Shown here piece after piece: positions 1-6,377 of a stretch of 13,350 nt of DNA. Under the pieces are notes generated by a model. It saw only the letters and a list, made by a program, of their open reading frames with translations. It did no database searches and had not been told where the DNA came from. The stretch's first letter is position 1; every line of letters begins with the position of its first letter. Origin of the DNA: Actinomycetes bacterium (GTDB lineage: Bacteria; Actinomycetota; Acidimicrobiia; Acidimicrobiales; Palsa-688); NCBI GenBank assembly GCA_021816565.1, contig JAKAXN010000093.1, positions 1-13,350 of the forward strand, in the 5' to 3' direction. A program made the translations under genes and the position numbers.

Positions 1-304
1 CCAGCACCCAGGGGTGGTCGATCAGCTGGAGGAACGAGTGGTCCCATTCGAACAGCCGGCCGGCCTGGCCGAACGTCTCACCGGCGACCGACCGGACCGC
101 CTGGGCCGGCCGCTGCGCTTCTACGACCGATCGCATGCGGGCCACGGTCGCCCCGTCGAGCGCCCCCTCGATGAGCAGGAAGCCGTTGAGGTCGAAGCTG
201 TAGAGCTGCCGCGGGCTGAGCCGGCCCCCGCAGCCGGGGACCGCGGATGCCCTCCGGTGGTTTCGCCAGGCACCGGCTGCGGCGGCGGGGCGGCGGCCCG
301 GCAC
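1..304 (-). CDS. Phytanoyl-CoA dioxygenase (PhyH) family protein, N-terminal part, cut by window edge
   Basis: The leftward reading frame that passes position 225 encodes LSPRQLYSFDLNGFLLIEGA, followed by GALDGATVARMR and, near the left edge, FEWDHSFLQLIDHPWVL. A leading 'F-D-x-x-G-F-L-x-I-x-G-x-L' helix-strand unit is typical of the N-terminus of phytanoyl-CoA dioxygenase-like Fe(II)/2-oxoglutarate oxygenases, which hydroxylate lipid or other small-molecule substrates. The metal-binding HxD...H residues would lie beyond the left edge and cannot be checked. The start is unclear: no ATG, GTG or TTG lies just before the conserved part. In-frame candidates are GTG at 304 (used here), GTG at 334 and ATG at 376. 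The Arg/Ala/Gly-rich stretch they add before residue LSP looks unlike the family. A GGAGGG motif at about 251-256 is followed by no usual start codon. The family assignment is fairly secure; the substrate is unknown. Confidence 0.62.
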   Translation of the reverse strand, partial: MPGRRPAAAAGAWRNHRRASAVPGCGGRLSPRQLYSFDLNGFLLIEGALDGATVARMRSVVEAQRPAQAVRSVAGETFGQAGRLFEWDHSFLQLIDHPWVL

Positions 305-524
305 CCCGCCAGCTCTGCTCGACGGGACCGCCACGCTGCGGAGATGTCGACGATGCGGTCGGGGGCCGGGGGCCATGCCCTAAGGATCGGCCCGGCGGTC
401 CGGCCGCTGTGGCGAAAGGCAAGCCCCGGCGATCCGTACCGTTGAGCGAAGGCGGGGCCCATCGACGAACCGGGGCCCGCTCCCGACCGTCTGGCCAACC
501 GGCCCGACGCGATGAGACCATGTC
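305..524. other. Intergenic region between divergent PhyH-like and geranylgeranyl-reductase-like genes
   Basis: This gap of roughly 220 bases lies between the assumed start of the leftward PhyH-like gene and the rightward flavoprotein gene, so it should hold both promoters. I found no TANNNT box at the leaderless spacing for either gene, no strong Shine-Dalgarno sequence before 525, and no convincing hairpin. Small frames on both strands here look like shadows. If the leftward gene starts at ATG 376, the true gap is shorter. Confidence 0.4.
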
Positions 525-1847
525 GTGATGGAACCGGACCCCGAGGGCCGCGCATCGGAGCGCTCCGCCGATGTGGTGGTGGTCGGCGCCGGCCCGGCCG
601 GCGCCGCCGCCGCTATCACCCTGGCCCGGCTGGGCCGGCGGGTCACGGTGTTCGACAAGGCCACGTTCCCCCGGGACAAGTGCTGCGGGGACGGCCTGAC
701 CACGGCGGCTCTGCGACGGGTGCAGCGTCTGGGGCTCGACCCGGCCCGGGTGCCGTCGTGGCAGCCCGTGACCGACGTCACGGTGGTGGCCGCGGGCGGG
801 CGGCAGGTCCATCTGCCTTTCCCGTCCGACGGGACCTCCTACGCGGTCTCGGCCCGCCGGGCCGACCTCGACGCGGCCCTGGTCGATCTGGCCGAGAGGT
901 CCGGCGCCCGGGTGGTGCAGGGCTGCTCGGTGACCGGCGCCACCCTGGCGGGGGGCGGGACCGGGGTCCGGCTGGCCCTGGAGGACGGCCGGACCGTCAC
1001 CGCCCGCTACGTCATCGCGGCCGACGGGATGTGGTCGCCGCTGCGCCGGTCGCTGGGGCTGGCCTCCCCCGGGTATCTGGGCGAGTGGCAGGCCGGGCGC
1101 CAGTACCTGACCGGCACCGGACCGCTGGCCCGCAAGCTGTGGGTCTGGTTCGAACCGGACATGTTGCCCGGCTACGCCTGGTCGTTCCCGCTGGCCGACG
1201 GGATGGTCAACTTCGGGTACGGCGTCCTGCGCCCGGGAGCCGGCGGCACGGGAACGTCCCAGACGGCCGACGGTACCCGGCTGAAGGGTCAGCGCATCGA
1301 CTGGACCGACCGGCCGCACATCGCCGAGGTGCTGGGGCCCGGCGCCCGCCCGGCCGGCCCGTGGCGGGCGTGGCCCATACCCGCCCGGATCGGCGACGCC
1401 CATCTGGACGCGCTGGGCGGCCGGGTCCTCTTCGCCGGCGACTCCGCCGGGGCGTGCGACCCGATGACCGGCGAGGGGATCGCCCAGGCCCTCGAGACCG
1501 GCGAGCAGGCCGCCCGGGCCGCAGCCCAGGCCGGACCGCACCATCCCGAGCGGGCGGCCGTCCGATACCGCCGACAGGTCCGCTGGGGGCTGGCCCTCGA
1601 CGACCGGTTGGCCCAGGCACTGTCCAAGGTGCTGGCCCATCCCACCGGTTCGAGCCGGGCTCTGGCCCTCGTCGATGCCAGCGACTGGTGCCGGCGCAAC
1701 TTCGCCCGCTGGATGTTCGAGGACTACCCCCGCGCCGCTCTGGCCACCCCCCACCGCTGGCGCCGCCACATGTTCTCCAGCCCCGGCGCCTACCCCGGCG
1801 CGCTCGGCCAGCCCCAAGATTCGTTCTGCCGCGGCCCCGGGCGCTAG
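525..1847 (+). CDS. Geranylgeranyl reductase family FAD-dependent oxidoreductase
   Basis: This is a flavoprotein of the geranylgeranyl reductase family, which reduces double bonds of isoprenoid chains (menaquinone side chain, polyprenyl lipids, archaeal-type ether lipids). The dinucleotide-binding motif VVVGAGPAG is at residues 18-26, with an acidic D44 ending the second strand to hold the FAD ribose. The family signature PRDKCCGDGL is at 49-58. The second FAD motif, FAGDSAGACDPMTGEG, is at about 303-318. The length of 440 residues is usual for the family. The start is either GTG 525 or the directly following ATG 528; no clear Shine-Dalgarno sequence separates them. No membrane helix or signal peptide is apparent. 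The stop codon TAG lies nine bases before the next gene and forms part of that gene's likely -10 box. In actinobacteria a plausible role is menaquinone saturation (MenJ-like), but the substrate cannot be read from sequence. Confidence 0.88.
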   Translation: MMEPDPEGRASERSADVVVVGAGPAGAAAAITLARLGRRVTVFDKATFPRDKCCGDGLTTAALRRVQRLGLDPARVPSWQPVTDVTVVAAGGRQVHLPFPSDGTSYAVSARRADLDAALVDLAERSGARVVQGCSVTGATLAGGGTGVRLALEDGRTVTARYVIAADGMWSPLRRSLGLASPGYLGEWQAGRQYLTGTGPLARKLWVWFEPDMLPGYAWSFPLADGMVNFGYGVLRPGAGGTGTSQTADGTRLKGQRIDWTDRPHIAEVLGPGARPAGPWRAWPIPARIGDAHLDALGGRVLFAGDSAGACDPMTGEGIAQALETGEQAARAAAQAGPHHPERAAVRYRRQVRWGLALDDRLAQALSKVLAHPTGSSRALALVDASDWCRRNFARWMFEDYPRAALATPHRWRRHMFSSPGAYPGALGQPQDSFCRGPGR

Positions 1848-1850
1848 TTT
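1845..1850 (+). promoter_or_regulatory. Probable leaderless -10 box (TAGTTT) for the SDR gene
   Basis: TAGTTT fits the actinobacterial TANNNT -10 consensus and sits exactly six bases before ATG 1857, the spacing expected when transcription starts at the start codon. No Shine-Dalgarno sequence fits in the nine-base gap. The TAG is also the stop codon of the upstream flavoprotein gene. Confidence 0.5.
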
Positions 1851-1856
1851 CCGCCC

Positions 1857-2765
1857 ATGGCTGAAATAGGTTTCGACGGCAAGGTTGCGATCGTCACGGG
1901 CGCGGGCGGCGGGCTGGGCCGCCAGCATGCGCTGCTGCTCGCCTCCCGGGGCGCCCGCGTCGTGGTCAATGACCTCGGAGGTTCTGTCAGCGGAGAGGGC
2001 GCCGACAAGGGTCCGGCCGAGGCCGTGGCCCAGGAGATCCGCGACGCCGGCGGGGAGGCCGTCTCCGACGGCAACAGCGTTTCGACCCCCGAGGGCGGCG
2101 AGGCCATCGTCCAGACGGCCCTCGACAGCTTCGGACAGATCGACATAGTCATCAACAATGCCGGCATCCTGCGGGACAAGACCTTCCACAATCTCACCCC
2201 GGAGCTCCTCGAGCCGGTCCTCGACGTGCACCTGAAGGGTGCGTTCTTCGTGACCAAGCCGGCCTGGCTGAAGATGCGCGAGCAGGGCTACGGCCGGATC
2301 ATCAACACCACCTCCCAGTCGGGTGTGCTCGGCAACTTCGGTCAGAGCAACTACGGTGCGGCCAAGATGGGCCTGGTCGGCTTCACCCGGGTGCTGGCCC
2401 AGGAGGGGGCCAAGTACAACATCCGGGCCAACGCCATCGCCCCCATCGCCCGGACCCGGATGACCGAGGAGCTCATGGGGGCGGCCGCCGCCAAGCTGGA
2501 CCCGGAACTGGTATCTCCGGTGGTGGCCTGGCTGGCCTCGGAGGACTGCTCGGTCAGCGGGGAGGTGTTCACCGTGGCCGCCGGCCGGGTGGCCCGGTTC
2601 TTCATCGGGATGACCAGGGGGTACTTCAACCCCAACCTGTCGGTAGAGGACGTCCGGGACCACCTGGATGAGATCCGCGACGAGTCCGGCTACATGGTTC
2701 CGGCCAGCGCCAACGACGAGACCGGATTCCTCTTCAAGATGCTGCAGGAGCACGAGCAGGGCTGA
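1857..2765 (+). CDS. SDR family NAD(P)-dependent oxidoreductase, HSD17B4/MFE-2 dehydrogenase-like
   Basis: This is a short-chain dehydrogenase of the type found as the N-terminal domain of peroxisomal multifunctional enzyme 2, which oxidises (3R)-hydroxyacyl-CoA or 17-beta-hydroxysteroids. The cofactor motif TGAGGGLG is at residues 14-21. VVVNDLGG follows the second strand, with D39 favouring NAD+ over NADP+. INNAG is at 99-103, the likely catalytic S153 lies within TTSQSG, and the Y166-x-x-x-K170 pair lies in YGAAKMG. The 302-residue length includes a C-terminal tail after about residue 250 (RFFIGMTRGYFNP and onward) that is typical of the MFE-2 branch and absent from short FabG-type proteins. 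ATG 1857 is chosen for its N-terminus (MAEIGFDGKVAIVTG) and its -10 box. The gene ends at a large palindrome. Beta-oxidation or steroid use is inferred; the exact substrate is unknown. Confidence 0.9.
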   Translation: MAEIGFDGKVAIVTGAGGGLGRQHALLLASRGARVVVNDLGGSVSGEGADKGPAEAVAQEIRDAGGEAVSDGNSVSTPEGGEAIVQTALDSFGQIDIVINNAGILRDKTFHNLTPELLEPVLDVHLKGAFFVTKPAWLKMREQGYGRIINTTSQSGVLGNFGQSNYGAAKMGLVGFTRVLAQEGAKYNIRANAIAPIARTRMTEELMGAAAAKLDPELVSPVVAWLASEDCSVSGEVFTVAAGRVARFFIGMTRGYFNPNLSVEDVRDHLDEIRDESGYMVPASANDETGFLFKMLQEHEQG

Positions 2766-2776
2766 TCGCCCGGATC

Positions 2777-2816
2777 CCGGCCGGGGCCGATCCCGGCCGG
2801 GATCGGCCCCGGCCGG
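2777..2816. terminator. 40-bp perfect palindrome between convergent genes, probable bidirectional terminator
   Basis: The left half CCGGCCGGGGCCGATCCCGG is followed directly by its exact reverse complement, with no spacer and no mismatch over 40 bases. It lies 11 bases after the SDR stop codon and 29 bases before the stop of the opposing 2H phosphoesterase gene, where a two-way terminator is expected. There is no T tract on either side, as is common for actinobacterial terminators. A protein-binding or repeat-derived origin is also possible. Confidence 0.55.
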
Positions 2817-2818
2817 CC

Positions 2819-2857
2819 CTGATCGGCCAGGCGCATCGTGGCCGGCTAGCCGATCAG
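2819..2857 (-). terminator. Second inverted repeat overlapping the 3' end of the 2H phosphoesterase gene
   Basis: CTGATCGGC at 2819-2827 pairs perfectly with GCCGATCAG at 2849-2857 across a 21-base loop. The right arm lies inside the final codons of the leftward gene and its TAG stop (2846-2848) is in the loop. It may assist the adjacent palindrome in ending transcription. Nine pairs with a long loop make it a weak call. Confidence 0.3.
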
Positions 2858-3382
2858 GCGGACCCGGTGGCGCAGCTGCCAGCGCTCCCCCCCGCCGCAC
2901 ATCACCCACACCTCCTCGGCCCGGCACCTCACCGGCAGCCGGGTGGCCACGTCGGCGGCCATGGGCACCAGCTCCACCCCGTCGCTGGCGTGGGCGACCG
3001 TGAGGTGGGGGATGATCTCGTCGAACTCGTCCTCCCACGGCGGGGTGGCGAACCGCTCGGCCAGCCGGCTGGTGAGCTCGAGGAACGGGGCGGCCGGCTC
3101 GGGGGCCACCCACAGCACCCTCCGACCGAACCAGTCGACCCGGGTCAGCTCGAAGTCGAACGCCTTGACGTCCGACAGCTCCCGGTCCAGCTCGGCCAGG
3201 TCCGCGGCGGTGATCTCGTCGGGCGGCAGCCACGGGACTATGAGGGTGATGTGCGCCGGCACGCCGGCCGCCGCCACCGGGTCGTGCTCGTGGCGCCAGC
3301 GGCCCACGACCGCGTCGGCCTCGGGCACCGGGACGAGCACGGCGCTCTGCACCCGACCGCTGCTGGTCCCCGGCGCCGTCAC
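2846..3382 (-). CDS. 2'-5' RNA ligase / 2H phosphoesterase superfamily protein
   Basis: The 178-residue protein carries the two H-x-T motifs that define the 2H phosphoesterase superfamily: HIT at residues 44-46 in PAHITLIVPW and HLT at 126-128 in IIPHLTVAH. Members cleave or form 2'-5' bonds or open cyclic phosphodiesters at RNA ends (LigT/ThpR, CPDase). Spacing and length fit the family. The start is GTG 3382, with a G-rich stretch upstream as a weak ribosome site. It is the last gene of a leftward operon, 28 bases after ligC, so it sits beside a DNA ligase gene, which hints at nucleic-acid end processing. Functional linkage is inferred from position only. It was assigned on motif pattern; the true substrate could be RNA or a nucleotide. 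Confidence 0.85.
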   Translation of the reverse strand: MTAPGTSSGRVQSAVLVPVPEADAVVGRWRHEHDPVAAAGVPAHITLIVPWLPPDEITAADLAELDRELSDVKAFDFELTRVDWFGRRVLWVAPEPAAPFLELTSRLAERFATPPWEDEFDEIIPHLTVAHASDGVELVPMAADVATRLPVRCRAEEVWVMCGGGERWQLRHRVRLIG

Positions 3383-3410
3383 CTGGCGCCCCCGGCCCCG
3401 ATCACCGGCC

Positions 3411-4493
3411 CTACGCTACAGATCCGGGGGCGTCGAACACATCGGACAGCAGGGCCGGCACCGCCACGTCGAGTTGGCCGTAGGTGCAGCTGAGCGGATC
3501 CCGGTCGGGGCGCCACCTGCGGAAGCGGGCGGTATGACGCAGCCTCCGGCCCTGCAGGTGCTCGAAGGCCGCCTCCACCACCAGTTCCGGGCGCAGGGGC
3601 TCGAAGCTCAGGTCCTTGCCGGCGTTCCAGCGGCTGGCAGCCCCGGGGGCCCGGCCTCCGTCGGCCACCATGAACTCGGACCAGTCGGCCCACGGGTGGC
3701 TGTCGGGGTGGCGGTAGGGGGCCAGCTCGTCCACCAGCTCCCGGCGGCGGGCGGCCGGGAAGGAGCCGATGACCCCCACGTGGTGCAGCTGCCCGCCGTC
3801 GTAGAGGCCGAGCATCAGCGATCCGACCACCGACCGGTCGGCGGAGTACCAGCGGAATCCTCCGACGACGAAGTCCCCGGTGCGCTCGTGCTTCACCTTG
3901 ATCATGACCCTCTGATCCGCCAGGTAGCCCAGGTCGGCGGCCTTGGCCACCACGCCGTCCAGGCCGGCGCCCTCGAAGCGGGAGAACCAGTCGGTCGCCA
4001 CCGCCCGGTCCGAGGTGATCGGGGTCAGGTGGACGGGGGCCCGGGCCCCGGCCAGGAGGGCCTCCAGCTCCCCCCGGCGGGCGGCGAAGGGGGTCTGGCG
4101 CAGGTCGCGGTCCCCCACCGCCAGCACGTCGAAGGCCACGAAACTGGCCGGGGTCTGCCGGGACAGCAGCTCGACCCGGGAGGTGGCCGGGTGGATCCGC
4201 TGCGACAGGGCGTCGAAGTCCAGCCCGTCGGGCCCGGCCACGACTATCTCGCCGTCGAGCACGCACCGGTCCGCCAGATTGTCCTTGAGGGCGTCCACGA
4301 TCTCCGGGAAGTAGCGCGTCAGCGGTTTGCCGTTGCGGCTGCCGAGCTCCACCTCGTCACCGTCGCGGAACACGATGCAGCGGAACCCGTCCCACTTCGG
4401 CTCATAGAGGTAGGAGCCGCTGGGCAGGGCCGCCGCCGAGCGGGCCAGCATCGGCGCCACCGGTGGTGAGACGGGGAGGTCCACGGGACCCAC
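3411..4493 (-). CDS. ligC: ATP-dependent DNA ligase, LigC type
   Basis: This seals DNA nicks through a lysine-AMP intermediate. The adenylation motif I is EPKWDGFR at residues 31-38, with K33 as the nucleophile. ELGSRNGKPLTRYFPE, CVLDGEI, SFVAFDVLA, EGAGLDGVVAK and VMIKVKHERTGDFVVGGF follow as further nucleotidyltransferase motifs. The C-terminal part, ending RHTARFRRWRPDRDP, corresponds to the OB-fold. At 360 residues with no polymerase, nuclease or N-terminal DNA-binding domain, it matches mycobacterial LigC in order and wording, including the opening LPVxPPVxPMLA. The open frame extends to 4652, but that N-terminus overlaps malQ and is Arg/Pro junk; GTG 4493 starts one base after the malQ stop, and GTG 4484 is the alternative. 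LigC enzymes act in back-up repair. No Ku gene is nearby. Confidence 0.92.
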   Translation of the reverse strand: MGPVDLPVSPPVAPMLARSAAALPSGSYLYEPKWDGFRCIVFRDGDEVELGSRNGKPLTRYFPEIVDALKDNLADRCVLDGEIVVAGPDGLDFDALSQRIHPATSRVELLSRQTPASFVAFDVLAVGDRDLRQTPFAARRGELEALLAGARAPVHLTPITSDRAVATDWFSRFEGAGLDGVVAKAADLGYLADQRVMIKVKHERTGDFVVGGFRWYSADRSVVGSLMLGLYDGGQLHHVGVIGSFPAARRRELVDELAPYRHPDSHPWADWSEFMVADGGRAPGAASRWNAGKDLSFEPLRPELVVEAAFEHLQGRRLRHTARFRRWRPDRDPLSCTYGQLDVAVPALLSDVFDAPGSVA

Positions 4494-4494
4494 T

Positions 4495-6354
4495 CTACGG
4501 GCGGCTGTCACGCCGCAGTCCAGCGGCGATGCGGGCCGCCAGCGGGGCCTCCTCCAGGTCCTCGAGGGCCGCCGGGAGGGCGATCGACCAGTTGGGCCAG
4601 GCGTCGGTCGTCCCCGGCATGTTGGGCCGCTCCTCGACCTCCAGCACGTCATCGAGGGCGGCCACCAGGAGTGCGCACGGAGCCCGACCGAGATCGCGGT
4701 ACACCGCGGCGATCACCTCCCCGGGGTCAGTGCCCTCGCCGGCGCCGGTCCGCTCCCGGAGCTTGCGCAGCAGCCCCGCCGAGGACTCCTCGTTGGGCTC
4801 CATCCCTATCCGCCGCTGCGCATCGAGGTCGGCCCCGGTGAGCACCCCGGTGACCGTGGGCAGGTCGTGGGTGGTGAGAGCGCCCATGGCCGCCTCCGGC
4901 CAGTCCCGGGGGTCCCGGTCCTCGAACCACCACACCCGGTACGACAGCACCTGGCGTTCGGCCAGGTCCCGCCGCACCTGGTCCTCGACCGTCCCGAGGT
5001 CCTCGCCGACCACGTAGGCCCCGGCCCGGTGCGCTTCCAGGGCCAGGATGTTGAGCATGTCGTGGTGGGGGTAGCGGACGTAGACGCCGCGACGGGCGTC
5101 GGTCCCGGCTGGTATCCAGTACAGCCGGAACAACCCCATGACGTGGTCCACGCGCAGCCCGGAGCCGTGGGCCATTCCGGCCCGGAGGGCCTCTATCCAC
5201 GGCTCGTAGCCACCGGCTCGCAGCCTCCACGGGTCGAATGGCGGCAGGCCCCAGTCCTGACCCAGGGTGTTGAACTCATCGGGAGGGGCGCCCACGGTCA
5301 TCCCCTCGGCGAAGCTGTCCTGCCAGATCCACGAGTCCGCTCCGCTGGGGTCCACCCCCACCGCCAGGTCCGCGACCAGGCCCAGCTCCGCCCCGGCAAC
5401 CGCGGCCTGGCCGTCCAGGACCCACTGCAGCCAGGCGTGGTAGTCCACCCGGGCGGCTCCCTCCCGGGAACGGGCGAAGCGCTCCACGCCCGGCCCGGAC
5501 GGGTGGCGCAGCTCTTCGGGCCAGTCCCGCCAGGCCGTCCCGTACCGTTCGGCCAGGGCGCAGAAGGTGGCGTAGAGGGCCAGCGGGCGGCCCCGGTCCC
5601 GCCGGTAGCGATCCAGGTCCCGCTGGCCCTCCCGGCGACCGGAGGAGGCGGCGAAGAGCTTCTCGAGCGCCTCGGATTTCAGGTCCCAGACCCGATCGCG
5701 GTCGATCCGCCGCTCGCGGTTGAGGGACCGCCCGGCCGCGGCCAGGGCCTCGGTGCCGGGCATCTCCCGGGCCCCCTCGAGCTCCTCCACGGCCAGGTAG
5801 AGCGGGTCGAGGAAGCAGCGGCTGCCCGGGTAGTACGGGCTGGGCTGCAGCGGCCGGCCCGGGTTGGGGGCGTGCAGCGGGTTGACCAGGGTGAACCCGG
5901 CGCCCATCCGGGCGCCCCACCGGCCGAGCTCGCGCAGGTCGGAGAGGTCCCCGATGCCCCAGCTGCGCTGCGACCGGGTGGCGTACAGCTGCGCCGCGAA
6001 CCCCCACTGGCGCCGGTCAGGCTGGGGCACCCGGCCCGGGCTGACTATGAGAGGGTGGGCCGGCCCTCCGACCGGTTCGAAGGTGTGGTAGCCCGGCGGC
6101 ATCCCGGCCGGCAGGCCGCCGGCCGTCGCGACCTCGCCCCCATCCTCCAGACGGACCCGGCCGGGGCCGAGGTCCGGCAGGGGGTGATCGGTGCGCACGG
6201 TGACCGCCCGCGGGGGCGGCGGGCCCCCCGGGCCGGCGCCCATGGCCTCCAGGATGGCTCCGACGGTGGCCTCGTCGGCGGGGCGCCACGTCCCGGCCAC
6301 GTCGTGGAAGCCGGGGTCGACACCCCACCGGCTGGGGTCTGGCCCTACGGTCAT
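4495..6354 (-). CDS. malQ: 4-alpha-glucanotransferase (amylomaltase, GH77)
   Basis: This transfers alpha-1,4-glucan segments between maltodextrins or glycogen fragments in the cytoplasm. GH77 hallmarks are in order: RSWGIGDLSDL; SPYYPGSRCFLDPLYL; the nucleophile D403 in GLRVDHVMGLFRLYWIP; the acid/base E451 in VVGEDLGTV; the third carboxylate D497 in TTHDLPTVTG; and near the C-terminus PGTTDAWPNW. The 403-to-451 spacing equals that in E. coli MalQ. The protein is 619 residues from ATG 6354. The longer frame to 6522 is rejected because it runs through the divergent DUF72 gene with non-family sequence. Residues 1-105 form the variable N-terminal domain of bacterial MalQ. It heads a leftward operon with ligC and the 2H gene; its TAG is one base from the ligC GTG. 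No other glycogen gene is in view. Confidence 0.94.
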   Translation of the reverse strand: MTVGPDPSRWGVDPGFHDVAGTWRPADEATVGAILEAMGAGPGGPPPPRAVTVRTDHPLPDLGPGRVRLEDGGEVATAGGLPAGMPPGYHTFEPVGGPAHPLIVSPGRVPQPDRRQWGFAAQLYATRSQRSWGIGDLSDLRELGRWGARMGAGFTLVNPLHAPNPGRPLQPSPYYPGSRCFLDPLYLAVEELEGAREMPGTEALAAAGRSLNRERRIDRDRVWDLKSEALEKLFAASSGRREGQRDLDRYRRDRGRPLALYATFCALAERYGTAWRDWPEELRHPSGPGVERFARSREGAARVDYHAWLQWVLDGQAAVAGAELGLVADLAVGVDPSGADSWIWQDSFAEGMTVGAPPDEFNTLGQDWGLPPFDPWRLRAGGYEPWIEALRAGMAHGSGLRVDHVMGLFRLYWIPAGTDARRGVYVRYPHHDMLNILALEAHRAGAYVVGEDLGTVEDQVRRDLAERQVLSYRVWWFEDRDPRDWPEAAMGALTTHDLPTVTGVLTGADLDAQRRIGMEPNEESSAGLLRKLRERTGAGEGTDPGEVIAAVYRDLGRAPCALLVAALDDVLEVEERPNMPGTTDAWPNWSIALPAALEDLEEAPLAARIAAGLRRDSRP

Positions 6355-6360
6355 AGCTGG

Positions 6361-6366
6361 CGCGTA
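6361..6366 (-). promoter_or_regulatory. Possible leaderless -10 box for malQ (TACGCG, imperfect)
   Basis: On the leftward strand TACGCG ends six bases before ATG 6354, the same spacing as the other leaderless boxes in this window, but the final T of TANNNT is missing. It overlaps the opposite-strand box of the DUF72 gene at the shared GTAC. It is weak alone and supported by position. Confidence 0.3.
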
Positions 6367-6370
6367 CCCT
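6365..6370 (+). promoter_or_regulatory. Probable leaderless -10 box (TACCCT) for the DUF72 gene
   Basis: TACCCT matches TANNNT and lies seven bases before GTG 6378. Only 23 bases separate the two divergent start codons, so there is no room for a normal leader with a Shine-Dalgarno site on either side. That favours leaderless transcription. Confidence 0.45.
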
Positions 6371-6377
6371 TGTCGTC

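Noticed and set aside
78..3233. A leftward open frame of 1051 codons across the flavoprotein and SDR genes
   Set aside because: Its translation is Gly/Arg/Pro/His-rich with no recognisable domain, and it lies antisense to two well-supported genes. Long antisense frames are expected in very GC-rich DNA.
2943..4469. A rightward open frame of 508 codons opposite the 2H phosphoesterase and ligC genes
   Set aside because: Low-complexity Gly/Val/His/Pro-rich translation without family features; the opposite strand has intact motifs for two enzymes.
4494..4652. A longer N-terminus for ligC starting at 4652
   Set aside because: The added residues are Arg/Pro/Ser-rich and overlap the malQ 3' end; the conserved LigC start LPVSPPVAPMLA follows GTG 4493/4484 directly.
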